A program made the translations under genes and the position numbers. DNA of 34,271 nucleotides, from the NCBI RefSeq assembly GCF_029892845.1, contig NZ_JARXVT010000008.1:1-34271 (forward strand), read 5' to 3'. Below the pieces are notes generated by a model, which worked only from the letters and a program-made list of their open reading frames with translations, was not told the DNA's origin and did no database searches. This DNA is from Aurantimicrobium minutum. Lineage in GTDB: Bacteria > Actinomycetota > Actinomycetes > Actinomycetales > Microbacteriaceae. Each line of letters opens with the position of its first letter. Within the stretch, counting starts at the first letter, position 1. Below, piece by piece: positions 10,764-21,200 of the stretch.

Positions 10764-12077
10764 ATGCGCGTCTCTGTCATTGGCTGCGGCTATCTCGGCG
10801 CTGTGCATGCAGCAGCGATGGCTGACCTTGGACACGAGGTTATTGCTGTTGATGTTGATGCAGAGAAGGTAGCTGCACTCAGTGCGGGTAATGCTCCGTT
10901 TTTTGAACCGGGCTTGCCCGAAATTCTGAATTCATCCCTCGCGTCTGGGCGACTGAGGTTCACCACAGATATTTCTGAGGTTGAGGGATCGCAGCTTCAC
11001 TTCATCGCGGTAGGCACTCCACAAAGCGACGACAGCGGCGCTGCCGACATTCGCTTTGTGGACGCAGCTATTGACGCCCTATTGCCCCATCTCGGCCCTG
11101 CTGACGTTGTTGTGGGCAAGAGCACGGTTCCTGTCGGAACAGCCCAGCGTTTGGCAGAGAAACTCTTATCTGCTGGTTCCTCGGCAACACTGGTGTGGAA
11201 TCCCGAGTTTTTGCGTGAAGGGTTCGCTGTCAAGGACACCTTGTCACCTGACCGCCTCGTCTTCGGCATTGCCGAAGGCGCCGGTCAGAAGGAAGCAGTT
11301 GCTGCCCTACGTGAGGTTTATGCGACAACGATTGCTGCGGGCACGCCCGTCGTGGAAACCGACCTCGCCACAGCAGAACTGGTCAAGACTGCAGCGAACG
11401 CTTTCCTGGCAACCAAAATCAGCTTCATCAACGCAATGAGCGAGATTGCTGAAGCAACCGGAGCCAATGTCACCGAATTGGCTGATGCCATTGGCTATGA
11501 CACTCGCATCGGACGTCGCTTCTTGAACGCTGGTGTGGGCTTTGGTGGCGGATGTCTCCCTAAAGACATCCGTGCCTTCTCAGCACGTGCTGAAGAACTT
11601 GGCTTGGGCTCCTCAGTTGCTTTCCTGGATGAAGTGGATGCCATCAACCTGCGTCAGCGTGAGCGAGTCATTGCTCGTGTGATCGCAGATGCTGGCGGGG
11701 ATCCGGTTGATCTCAAGGTTGCTGTGTTGGGTCTCGCGTTCAAGCCACAGTCTGATGATGTGCGTGACTCACCTGCACTGGACGTGGCACTCGGTCTGGC
11801 TGAAGCAGGGGCGAACGTCATTGCATTTGACCCCGAAGCTATGGGCCCTGCCCAGAAGCGCTTCCCTGAGCTTGTTGTTGCAGACAGCGTGCAGCAGGCA
11901 CTGCTGGATGCCGACATTGCTGTTCTCGTGACGGAGTGGCCAGAGTTTGTTCAGCTTGATCCTCGAAACGTGGGGGACCTGATGGCACACAAGCGCATCG
12001 TGGATGCACGTAATGTTCTCGACCCTGCCGCCTGGCGTGCTGCAGGCTTCCACTACAGCAGCTTGGGCCGACCCTAA
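10764..12077 (+). CDS. ugd: UDP-glucose 6-dehydrogenase
   Basis: It makes a two-step NAD-dependent oxidation of UDP-glucose to UDP-glucuronate, a precursor for envelope glycans. In 437 aa it shows the NAD-binding start VSVIGCGYLGAVHA, VGKSTVPVGTA, WNPEFLREGFAV, the catalytic Cys264 in GVGFGGGCLPKD and the C-terminal domain VLGLAFKPQSDDVRDSPAL. A related UDP-sugar dehydrogenase (ManNAc or GlcNAc type) is possible but the motifs fit UGD best. It follows tdk by 8 nt. The TAA stop abuts the stop of the convergent murJ with no spacer. Confidence 0.9.
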   Translation: MRVSVIGCGYLGAVHAAAMADLGHEVIAVDVDAEKVAALSAGNAPFFEPGLPEILNSSLASGRLRFTTDISEVEGSQLHFIAVGTPQSDDSGAADIRFVDAAIDALLPHLGPADVVVGKSTVPVGTAQRLAEKLLSAGSSATLVWNPEFLREGFAVKDTLSPDRLVFGIAEGAGQKEAVAALREVYATTIAAGTPVVETDLATAELVKTAANAFLATKISFINAMSEIAEATGANVTELADAIGYDTRIGRRFLNAGVGFGGGCLPKDIRAFSARAEELGLGSSVAFLDEVDAINLRQRERVIARVIADAGGDPVDLKVAVLGLAFKPQSDDVRDSPALDVALGLAEAGANVIAFDPEAMGPAQKRFPELVVADSVQQALLDADIAVLVTEWPEFVQLDPRNVGDLMAHKRIVDARNVLDPAAWRAAGFHYSSLGRP

Positions 12078-13694
12078 CTAAGAACGCTTTAGCTTGCCCT
12101 TGACTTGCGCCATGAGCTCGGCTATTTCACCGGAGCGCAGCAACCATAACGTGGCGATGTAAATGCTGCCCAGAATTGCCGCATAGATGATGCTTTCAAT
12201 GATGGCGACAGCAAGGTTGTCAGTGTCGATATAGACAGCACTGAACTGCAGCATGAAGAATCCGGCAACGACGGTGGGGATTACGGCAATGCCGTATTTC
12301 ACATGGCTGACGAATACGCGCTTGCCGTCGATGCCGCCGATTTTCTTGCGTAAGAACATCAGGCCAACAGCGACCTGAATGATGGTGGCAATGGTGAAAG
12401 AGAGTGCCAGCATTGCAGCCACTGATTCAACGGGCGAGAACGCCAACACAAGCAATGAACCGGTGACGAATAACCCAATCTGCAACACCGTGAAGTAGAA
12501 CGGGGTTCTGGTGTCGTTGAAGGCAAAGTAAGTGCGCTGGATGACAAAGAGCATGCCGTAGGGGGTCAGGCTCAAGATATACATCATGATGACCACGGCA
12601 AGGGCAGCAATATCTGCCGGCTTGGCACCATCCATCAACACCAGAGCGATGAAGGGGGCGGTGACGAAGATGATGGCAGCAGAGCCAGTCATGACTAGGC
12701 CGATGACGCGCAAAGCTGCAGAGATATCAGAGCGCATTTCTTCAGGCTTATCGTTGCGAGCATGTTCAGCAAGACGCGTGAAGTAGGCAGTGCCAATTGA
12801 GAAGGCCAAGATCGAATAGGGGAGCATGAAGATCAGCCAGGCATATTGCAGGGCAGCAACTGATGCTCCCTTACCGGAGGCGGTGCTGGCCACGTTGGTG
12901 GTGACAATGCCTCCGAGCTGCATCACAATGACGGTGGCTAAAGACCAGCCGGCAATCTTGCCGAGGGTGCCAAAGCCCACGCCGCGCCAGACGAAATCCG
13001 GGCGGTAGCTGATTCCTGCCTTGCGCCAGGCGACAGAGAGAATGACAGCCTGCGCTGCAACACCCAGTGTCGCACTTCCCGCGAGAAGCGCAATTTGGCC
13101 CGCGTTCCAGTCGTCAACACCTCTATTGCCGTCTGGGTCCGCTCCGAAGATCACGATGTAAATCACCAGGCCGGTGATGGCAACGATGTTGTTGAGTACA
13201 GGAGCCCAGGAGGAAGGGCCAAAAACTTTCTTGGCGTTGAGCACCTCACCAAGAATGTTGAACAGGCCATAGAAGAAGATTTGAGGCAAGGCCCAGTAGG
13301 CAAAGCCAACAGCGAGAGCCAGCTGCTCAGGTGACCACGCCATGGCATAGAGACGAACCAGCAACGGTGCGAGAACCATGGCAAGAGCAGTGATGGCAAA
13401 GAGGAACACCATTGCAATGGTGACGAGCTTGTTCACATAAGCACTGCCGCCGTCATGGCCGGTCATGGCCTGAACAATCTGTGGCACCAACACAGCGCTG
13501 AGAACTCCACCGATCAGCACCATATAGACGCTGTTGGGCAGCATATTTCCCACCGCAAACGAGTCAGCACCCACAGATGCGGTCACACCGATTGCGGTGG
13601 CAAGGACCATAGCTTTGACAAAGCCCAGGACACGCGAGGCGGTCGTTCCAACCGCCATTAGGGTGCTCGCCCGGGCAATTGTGGAAGAAGCCAT
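12078..13694 (-). CDS. murJ: Lipid II flippase MurJ
   Basis: This MOP-superfamily membrane protein flips the peptidoglycan precursor lipid II across the membrane. From ATG 13694 it has 538 aa with about 14 hydrophobic segments. Typical are the N-terminal RVLGFVKAMVLATAIG, the NMLPNSVYMVLIGGVLSAVLVPQIVQA region and later PYSILAFSIGTAYFTRLAEHA. ATG 13694 was chosen over an upstream frame to 13814 because GGAAGGAAAA stands in front of it and the family's conserved N-terminus starts there. It lacks the pseudokinase extension known from mycobacterial MviN. It is divergent from the FemAB-like gene, also a wall gene. Confidence 0.93.
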   Translation of the reverse strand: MASSTIARASTLMAVGTTASRVLGFVKAMVLATAIGVTASVGADSFAVGNMLPNSVYMVLIGGVLSAVLVPQIVQAMTGHDGGSAYVNKLVTIAMVFLFAITALAMVLAPLLVRLYAMAWSPEQLALAVGFAYWALPQIFFYGLFNILGEVLNAKKVFGPSSWAPVLNNIVAITGLVIYIVIFGADPDGNRGVDDWNAGQIALLAGSATLGVAAQAVILSVAWRKAGISYRPDFVWRGVGFGTLGKIAGWSLATVIVMQLGGIVTTNVASTASGKGASVAALQYAWLIFMLPYSILAFSIGTAYFTRLAEHARNDKPEEMRSDISAALRVIGLVMTGSAAIIFVTAPFIALVLMDGAKPADIAALAVVIMMYILSLTPYGMLFVIQRTYFAFNDTRTPFYFTVLQIGLFVTGSLLVLAFSPVESVAAMLALSFTIATIIQVAVGLMFLRKKIGGIDGKRVFVSHVKYGIAVIPTVVAGFFMLQFSAVYIDTDNLAVAIIESIIYAAILGSIYIATLWLLRSGEIAELMAQVKGKLKRS

Positions 13695-13748
13695 GAGTGG
13701 TTTTCCTTCCGTTGCTTGGGCCTCAGGGGAGGGCCGTAGTCCTTGCTC

Positions 13749-13754
13749 TAAGCT
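13749..13754 (+). promoter_or_regulatory. Candidate -10 box, leaderless femX-like gene
   Basis: TAAGCT is followed by 7 nt and then ATG 13762. No ribosome site is present. It lies in the 67-nt divergent gap between this gene and murJ. Confidence 0.45.
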
Positions 13755-13761
13755 TAGTTCG

Positions 13762-14838
13762 ATGACTCTTCCAGTGCGCTTCGCGACCGACGCAGAGATT
13801 GCCAATTGGGACAATCTAGTTATTGCTAACCCCGACCACGGGTCGATGTATCAGGCGGAGAGCTTCGCGATTGCGAAAGCCTTGGGTGGCTGGAAGCCAC
13901 TACATCTCATCTTCAATGAGGACAACACTGAGGCTGCGCCTCGTGTTGCCGGACTGTTTATTGAGCGCAGCATCCCAGGCCTGGGCAAGATTTGGTATTC
14001 ACCCACCGGACCAGGTTTCGGCACTGCTGAGCAGGTGGCGGCAGTTGTGCCAGCGCTGAAAGAGTTTGCTGCTCAACACGGAGTATTTCTGGTCAAGCTT
14101 GAGTCGGAGCTGATTTATTCGGAGCAAGCAGACAAGACTCTTCGTTCTGCAGGTCTGGTCAATGTGGACAACGTCCAGCCCATCTCGTCAACCGTGATGC
14201 TTGATCTCACCCCCGACATCGACACCATTTTGGCTGAGATGCCTCAAAAGGGTCGCTACGCAATCCGCCGTGCCGCCCGCGATGGTGTAACGGTGGCCGA
14301 GGTTCCCTTGACCGAAGAGAACATGCGCACCATGTACAAGCTTCTGGGTGCCACCGGGGACGACGCGGGCTTCATGATCCGCACTTACGAGTACTACGTC
14401 TCGTTCTGGAATGAATATGCCAACCGTGACCAGGGCAAAATGTTCTTCGCCTACGTCGATGGGGAGGTTGTCGCTGGGGCATACACCGGCTGGATGGGCT
14501 TCAAGGCTTGGTACAAAGACGGTGCCTCAATCCGTGACCGCAAGGCCTATGGCGCCAGCCATGCCTTGCAGTGGCACATCATCGAATGGCACAAGGCTCG
14601 CGGTCAGGCCGTCAGCTACGACATGATGGGTTGCCCACCAGCAGATCAGCTCAAAGATCCTTCACACCACCTCCACGGCATCGGCATGTTCAAGACCAGT
14701 CTCAGTCCCATCGTGATTGACCGGGTAGGAACCTATGACCTAGTTGTTGACGCGAAGAAAACTCAACTGTGGAACAAGTTCGGCTTCCGCATCGCGGGCA
14801 AGTTGAACAGAATGTTCCGCAAAGAGGTTTATTTCTAA
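13762..14838 (+). CDS. FemAB-family peptidyltransferase
   Basis: FemABX proteins have two GNAT-like domains and transfer an amino acid from aminoacyl-tRNA to the lipid II stem peptide. In 358 aa I see the characteristic KGRYAIRRAARDGVTV segment, the MFFAYVDGEVVAGAYTGW core, YGASHALQWHIIEWHKARG, and YDMMGCPPA followed by GIGMFKTSL near the C-terminus. A frame to 13534 would run over the 5' end of murJ; ATG 13762 is preferred because a TAAGCT box lies 7 nt before it. Divergence from murJ fits a role in interpeptide-bridge synthesis. Which amino acid is added is unknown. Confidence 0.88.
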   Translation: MTLPVRFATDAEIANWDNLVIANPDHGSMYQAESFAIAKALGGWKPLHLIFNEDNTEAAPRVAGLFIERSIPGLGKIWYSPTGPGFGTAEQVAAVVPALKEFAAQHGVFLVKLESELIYSEQADKTLRSAGLVNVDNVQPISSTVMLDLTPDIDTILAEMPQKGRYAIRRAARDGVTVAEVPLTEENMRTMYKLLGATGDDAGFMIRTYEYYVSFWNEYANRDQGKMFFAYVDGEVVAGAYTGWMGFKAWYKDGASIRDRKAYGASHALQWHIIEWHKARGQAVSYDMMGCPPADQLKDPSHHLHGIGMFKTSLSPIVIDRVGTYDLVVDAKKTQLWNKFGFRIAGKLNRMFRKEVYF

Positions 14839-14844
14839 GCTGCT

Positions 14845-15792
14845 CTAGCTGTCGCGGGCACTGAGAGTGACCAGAGAAGCCTCAGGAGCGCAGGCAAAGC
14901 GCACAGGAGCGTAGATAGACGTTCCTAGGCCTGCTGAGACATTGAGGGCTGCTGTGCGGCTTCCTCGTGTCCACGAGTTCAAGCCCTTGACCTTGTCACG
15001 GGGGATGTCACAGTTGGTGACAAGTGCTCCAAACCCTGGCACACAGACCTGACCGCCGTGGGTGTGACCGGCGAAGATCATTTCTGCGCCTTGAGTGACA
15101 AAGTCATTCAAGATGCGCTGGTAAGGAGCGTGGGCAACACCAATGGTGATCTCAGGTGTTACTCCATCGAGGAAATCATCCGACTGGATTGATTCCAGAG
15201 CACGTTCCATTCGGGAGAGCGAATCGAACGTGCGGTGTGGGTCATCCACACCCATGAAGTCGATGCGACGTTTACCGATGGTGAGCGACGCTGCAGAGTT
15301 GTTGAGGTTGGCCCAGCCCAAGTCTTCGGTAAAGAAGTCCATCAAAGCTGCGGTGTCGAGACGCTCGGCAACTTTCGTTGCTTTGGATGGCCCGGCAAAG
15401 TAGGCGAAGGGGTTCTTGAATTCAGGTGCAAAGTAGTCGTTGGAACCGTTGACGAACACACCGGGAGTGCCAGCGAACGCGGACAGCGTCTCCTTCAGCG
15501 CAGGAAGAGCATCCTGATGGCCAAGGTTGTCTCCGGTGTTCACAATGAAGTCAGGAGCAAGCTCTGCCAGGGATGTGACCCATGCCATCTTTCCCTTTTG
15601 CCACGGGGCAAGGTGAAGGTCCGAGATGTGCAGAACACGCAGTGGTGCCGAACCAGGTTCGAGTACTTTGGCTTCAACATTGCGCAGCGTGAACGCATTG
15701 CGCTCAACGAGGGTTCCCCAGGCCAGTGCACCCGCAGCAACCAGCCCGATGCCCAAAAGGACATCGCGGCCGATCGCTGAGGAAGAACTCAT
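14845..15792 (-). CDS. Membrane-anchored metallophosphoesterase (YkuE-like)
   Basis: In 315 aa there is an N-terminal membrane segment (about 8-28) followed by a calcineurin-like fold. Metal-ligand motifs are HISDLHLAP (Asp58, His60), NTGDN (Asp88), NGSNDYF (Asn118), GVAHAPYQR and FAGHTHGGQV. YkuE-type enzymes act at the outer membrane face, and some members of the group hydrolyse UDP-2,3-diacylglucosamine-like or other lipid-linked substrates; the substrate here is not readable. Its ATG overlaps the stop of the penicillin-binding protein by one base (TAATG on the minus strand), so it is coupled to wall synthesis. It ends 6 nt from the convergent FemAB-like gene. Confidence 0.9.
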   Translation of the reverse strand: MSSSSAIGRDVLLGIGLVAAGALAWGTLVERNAFTLRNVEAKVLEPGSAPLRVLHISDLHLAPWQKGKMAWVTSLAELAPDFIVNTGDNLGHQDALPALKETLSAFAGTPGVFVNGSNDYFAPEFKNPFAYFAGPSKATKVAERLDTAALMDFFTEDLGWANLNNSAASLTIGKRRIDFMGVDDPHRTFDSLSRMERALESIQSDDFLDGVTPEITIGVAHAPYQRILNDFVTQGAEMIFAGHTHGGQVCVPGFGALVTNCDIPRDKVKGLNSWTRGSRTAALNVSAGLGTSIYAPVRFACAPEASLVTLSARDS

Positions 15793-18383
15793 TATCCCGC
15801 TACAGAAATCACGATTGGGGTCGTGGGCTTCACGAATCCGCCAATAGGGGACTGAACTTCGACAATTCGTTGTTCGATAGGAAGTTGGCTACCTGGGCAC
15901 TGAGTTGTCGAAGGTGATGGTGAAGGAGTAGGCATTGGGGTAGGTGCCGGAACCGCGCATTGCGAAGATGGGATTGGCAATGGGAATGTGGGCGACACAG
16001 TCCAACCAGCAGCGACTAAGGTACTTCGAGCTAACGCAGCTGTCATACCCACGGTGCTCGGAGGGCCGGCAACAAGGGTGTGGTTAGAGAAGTACACCTT
16101 CACTTCGCCACCCACAGCAGTGGGCTCACCAGAAGCTGGTTCTGACTTTGCCACCGTGTTGAGGGGAAGTTCAGAGTCCATTTCGCCACCATCGGTGAAG
16201 GTGAGACCGACGCTCTCGATCAGTGCTTGAGCTTGTTCCTTGGTCAGGCCCTGAATAGCAGGAACACTGACGGACTTACCCTTAACCAAGTTGGGATCTG
16301 GGGCACCAAAGGCGTCACCGCCAAACTGAGAGTTGGCGACAGTCATGATGTCGCGCCAGATGTCCTGCTTGGTGTTGTATTGGCGGCCATTAGTGAAGTC
16401 GACGCTTGAGAGGGCCACGTGCCCTGAGACGTTACCCAGCCACACAACAGTGGCAACCTTGGAAGTTGACCCCATAATCCAGTTCTGTTCCGCGTTATCG
16501 GAGGTACCGGTCTTGGCAATCCAAGGGATACCGTCACCTACGTCTGCACGGGCAGCTGTACCGCCTGGAGCGTGAACGTTTTCCATGGCGTAGGCCGCGG
16601 TGCGGGCAACAGCAGGCGTAACCGACTGAGTGCACTTGGTTTTGGGCGGGGTAATCTTCTTGCCCTTGTAATCGACGATTTCGTCGATAGCAATCGCAGT
16701 ACAAGTCTTACCATCGTTCGCAATACCTGCGGTGGCAACAGCCATCGTCAGCGGTGCGATTTCCTCGGTACCAATGATGGTGGAGGGGTTGGACTTGAGG
16801 ACGTTGTAGTCCGCACGGTGAACACCGAAGGCTTCTGCATCCTTACGGATGTTACAGAGGTCCATCTTGGACGCCATGGTGATGAAGTTGAGGTTGTAGG
16901 AGTTCTTCAACGCGTTCATCACCGTGGTGGTGGAGTCGAAAGCACCCGCATAGTTCACAGGCTTCCAGTTGGGGCCACCGGTTGGCTCACAGCTGTTCTT
17001 GAACTCGGACATCTTCCAGTCCTTGACCTTGCCGGAGACAACTTCATTCAGGCCGTGGCCCTGCTTGAGCCATTCGATCAGGGTGAAGATCTTGTAGGTC
17101 GAACCCACGGGGAAACCGGTTGAGCTACCGTACTTGCTGTCGGTGTTGTAGTTCACCGAGGTGAAGTTTGCGCCCGAGGCAACAACCTCAGGGTCAGAGG
17201 AATAGTCCTTGCTCTGAGCCATGGCGAGAACACGTCCTGTTCCAACCTGAACAGAAACCGCAGCACCAGCAATGTCACCCTCGGGGACAATCTTGGGGAC
17301 ACGATCATTGAGAGCAACCTCAGCGGCGGTCTGCATTTCAGCATCCAAAGTGGTCATGATCTTCCAACCACCGCGCTGGAATGCTGCCCAGCGCTCATCT
17401 TCGGTTGCGCCGAAGGCGGGGTCGTTCTTGATGATCCAAGTGACGTAGTCACAGAAGAAGGCAGCTCCACCAGCAGTCTGGCAACCGGTGCTGGAGGGGG
17501 TGATCACGGGAGTGACAGGTTCTGCGATAGCAGCCTTGTATTCCTTGTTGGTGATCTTTCCTTCAGCAAGCATGCGGGAGAGAACATAGTCGCGACGGTC
17601 CTGGTTGTATTGCACGTTCTCAGGAATATCGATGCGCAAGTTGTTGGGGTTGTTCACGGTCGCCAGCAAGCTTGCAGACTGCGCGAGAGTGAGGTCCTTG
17701 GCCTTGACGCCGTAGTAGTACTCAGCAGCAGATTCGATGCCATACACACGACCACCGAATGAGGCGATGTTGAGGTAACCGTTGAGGATCTCATCCTTGG
17801 AGTACTTGGACTCGATGCTGATCGCCAGCTTCATTTCCTTGAGCTTGCGCTCAATGGTTGTTTGGGTCGCAGCGTAGTAGGCAGCCTTACGAGCATCAGG
17901 GTCAGCAATTTCTTCGGCACGCATCACCAGAATGTTCTTCACATACTGCTGGCTGATGGAGGAACCACCCTGCACATCTCCACCAGTTGCGTTCGAAATG
18001 ATGGCACGGGCAGTACCAATCAGGTCAACACCGCCGTGCTCATAAAAGCGAGGGTCTTCGGTTGCGATGGCTGCGTCAATGACGTAGGGGGAAATGTCTT
18101 CAAGGGGAACCGTGATGCGGTTCTGGGCATAGAACGAAGCAAGCAGAACATCTGAACCGTCAGCACGCTTGGCATACATGCTCGACTTTTCTGCCAAGTC
18201 ATTGATCTTGAGGTAAGCGGGGAGTTCGTCAAAAACACCCAGGGCGCTGTTCGTTGTAACACCAGTGACGGCAATAGCGGGGGTCACTGCAGCGGCAATC
18301 AAGACTGCTGCAACGGCACTCATGCCGACAAATGCGAGCAGCCCTCCGATGATTCCTGAACGCGAAGGCTTCTTGGCAAACAT
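15792..18383 (-). CDS. Bifunctional class A penicillin-binding protein with PASTA domains
   Basis: It polymerises glycan strands and cross-links peptides. From ATG 18383 it has 863 aa: a membrane anchor (about 11-36), then a glycosyltransferase domain with Glu109 in TEDPRFYEHGGVD and GGSSISQQYVKN (139-150). The transpeptidase has Ser428-Thr-Tyr-Lys431, Ser495-Tyr-Asn497 and Lys624-Thr-Gly626. Near the end are one clear PASTA repeat (about 690-755), a second weaker one (about 765-800), and a Pro/Thr/Ser-rich stretch. An upstream frame to 18479 adds 32 residues without support, whereas ATG 18383 lies 7 nt after TAAATT. PASTA repeats usually bind muropeptides or beta-lactams. Confidence 0.95.
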   Translation of the reverse strand: MFAKKPSRSGIIGGLLAFVGMSAVAAVLIAAAVTPAIAVTGVTTNSALGVFDELPAYLKINDLAEKSSMYAKRADGSDVLLASFYAQNRITVPLEDISPYVIDAAIATEDPRFYEHGGVDLIGTARAIISNATGGDVQGGSSISQQYVKNILVMRAEEIADPDARKAAYYAATQTTIERKLKEMKLAISIESKYSKDEILNGYLNIASFGGRVYGIESAAEYYYGVKAKDLTLAQSASLLATVNNPNNLRIDIPENVQYNQDRRDYVLSRMLAEGKITNKEYKAAIAEPVTPVITPSSTGCQTAGGAAFFCDYVTWIIKNDPAFGATEDERWAAFQRGGWKIMTTLDAEMQTAAEVALNDRVPKIVPEGDIAGAAVSVQVGTGRVLAMAQSKDYSSDPEVVASGANFTSVNYNTDSKYGSSTGFPVGSTYKIFTLIEWLKQGHGLNEVVSGKVKDWKMSEFKNSCEPTGGPNWKPVNYAGAFDSTTTVMNALKNSYNLNFITMASKMDLCNIRKDAEAFGVHRADYNVLKSNPSTIIGTEEIAPLTMAVATAGIANDGKTCTAIAIDEIVDYKGKKITPPKTKCTQSVTPAVARTAAYAMENVHAPGGTAARADVGDGIPWIAKTGTSDNAEQNWIMGSTSKVATVVWLGNVSGHVALSSVDFTNGRQYNTKQDIWRDIMTVANSQFGGDAFGAPDPNLVKGKSVSVPAIQGLTKEQAQALIESVGLTFTDGGEMDSELPLNTVAKSEPASGEPTAVGGEVKVYFSNHTLVAGPPSTVGMTAALARSTLVAAGWTVSPTFPLPIPSSQCAVPAPTPMPTPSPSPSTTQCPGSQLPIEQRIVEVQSPIGGFVKPTTPIVISVAG

Positions 18384-18390
18384 AGACTCT

Positions 18391-18396
18391 AATTTA
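18391..18396 (-). promoter_or_regulatory. Candidate -10 box, leaderless penicillin-binding protein gene
   Basis: The minus strand reads TAAATT, then 7 nt (AGAGTCT), then ATG 18383. There is no ribosome site, consistent with a leaderless start. Confidence 0.5.
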
Positions 18397-18431
18397 GCCG
18401 GAATTGCTGAGAAAAGACCGAACGGAGACTC

Positions 18432-18593
18432 ATGGCCGCCATCAAGTGGGAATACATCACCACTCCGCTGCTTATTCACAACACCACTGCGATTTTGAAC
18501 ACGTGGGGTTCAGAAGGTTGGGAGCTCGTTCAAATCGTTACTGGCCCCGAAGGTGGCCTCGTTGCCTACCTCAAACGACCACTGGCTGAATAG
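18432..18593 (+). CDS. Small DUF4177-like protein (53 aa)
   Basis: A 53-codon frame begins MAAIKWEYITTPLLIHNTTA and ends VAYLKRPLAE, with GSEGWELVQIV in the middle. The KWEY...WG..GWELV...YLKRP pattern is that of small actinobacterial proteins related to DUF4177, commonly found just before a RidA gene. CGGAGA lies 5 nt before the ATG. It starts 48 nt from the divergent penicillin-binding protein gene and ends 21 nt before the RidA-like gene, so the two are probably one operon. The function is unknown. Confidence 0.85.
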   Translation: MAAIKWEYITTPLLIHNTTAILNTWGSEGWELVQIVTGPEGGLVAYLKRPLAE

Positions 18594-18614
18594 CTTGAGA
18601 AACTAAGGAAAACC

Positions 18615-19085
18615 ATGACAAACATTGACGCTCGTCTTGCCGAACTCGGCATTGACATCCCTGATCTCGTTCCTCCTGTCGCGGCATACACTCCTGCCGT
18701 GATCCACGGAGACCTGGTCTTCACCTCAGGTCAGCTCCCCATGGTCTCTGGCGCACTTCCTGCCACCGGCAAGGTGGGCGAAGGCCACGGCCTCATCCCT
18801 GCATCGGATGCCAAAGAGTATGCACGCATCTGTGCACTCAACGCGCTCGCCGCTGTGAAATCAGTTTTGGGCGATCTCAACCGTGTAACCCGTGTGGTCA
18901 AGGTTGTCGGTTTCGTCTCCAGCGATCCTGGTTTCTCCGGGCAGCCTGGCGTAATCAACGGCGCTTCTGAAGTTCTCGGTGAGATCTTCGGTGACGCGGG
19001 TGTCCACTCACGTTCAGCTGTGGGTGTTGCCGTGCTTCCCTTGGATGCGCCTGTTGAAGTAGAAATCATCGTTTCGTTCAAGTAA
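18615..19085 (+). CDS. RidA/YjgF-family protein
   Basis: RidA proteins hydrolyse reactive enamine/imine intermediates released by pyridoxal-phosphate enzymes; other subfamilies have unknown roles. This 156-aa copy belongs to the longer group (about 150-155 aa rather than 130). It has AVIHGDLVFTSGQLPM near the N-terminus, CALNALAAVKSVLGDLNRVTRVVKVVGFV in the middle and SRSAVGVAVLPLDAPVEVEIIVSF at the end. AAGGA lies 6-7 nt before the ATG. It follows the DUF4177-like gene and is closed by a strong hairpin. Deaminase activity is not proven for this subgroup. Confidence 0.88.
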   Translation: MTNIDARLAELGIDIPDLVPPVAAYTPAVIHGDLVFTSGQLPMVSGALPATGKVGEGHGLIPASDAKEYARICALNALAAVKSVLGDLNRVTRVVKVVGFVSSDPGFSGQPGVINGASEVLGEIFGDAGVHSRSAVGVAVLPLDAPVEVEIIVSFK

Positions 19086-19103
19086 TTCTTGGAATTAACT
19101 CAA

Positions 19104-19134
19104 GAACCCCCAGGCCACTGGCCTGGGGGTTCTG
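19104..19134. terminator. Bidirectional hairpin between the RidA-like gene and acs
   Basis: A perfect 14-bp GC-rich stem (19104-19117 with 19121-19134) has a 3-nt loop. It lies between the convergent RidA-like gene and acs. A short mixed T-containing tract follows on the minus strand. It probably stops both transcripts. Confidence 0.8.
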
Positions 19135-19153
19135 TGTGTGAGCTTCGTGTTGT

Positions 19154-21109
<1,956 letters not shown>

Positions 21110-21164
21110 GTCGAGCACCTCACTTCATTGGGGGGCGACTAAAACTCGTACTAAGTCTGTACTG

Positions 21165-21193
21165 AGATTACCCCCAAATGCACACTTTGTATA
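21165..21193 (-). promoter_or_regulatory. Candidate acs promoter
   Basis: On the minus strand TATACA (4 of 6 matches to TTGACA) at 21193-21188 and TAATCT at 21170-21165 are separated by exactly 17 bp. Transcription would start near 21158, leaving a leader of about 50 nt before ATG 21109. Confidence 0.5.
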
Positions 21194-21200
21194 CAAAGTG
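21183..21200. promoter_or_regulatory. Perfect 18-bp palindromic operator upstream of acs
   Basis: CACTTTGTATACAAAGTG is its own reverse complement over all 18 bases. It lies 74-91 nt upstream of the acs start and includes the candidate -35 box. The TTGTATACAA core resembles GntR-family operators; the protein that binds is not in this window. The tadA start is about 270 nt away on the other side, so acs is the likelier target. Confidence 0.7.

Noticed and set aside
13534-13761. N-terminal extension of the FemAB-like protein
   Set aside because: It would overlap the 5' end of murJ on the other strand and is not FemAB-like; ATG 13762 has a -10 box 7 nt upstream.
13695-13814. N-terminal extension of MurJ
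   Set aside because: The MurJ start at 13694 has a good ribosome site and the conserved N-terminus; the extension covers the divergent promoter.
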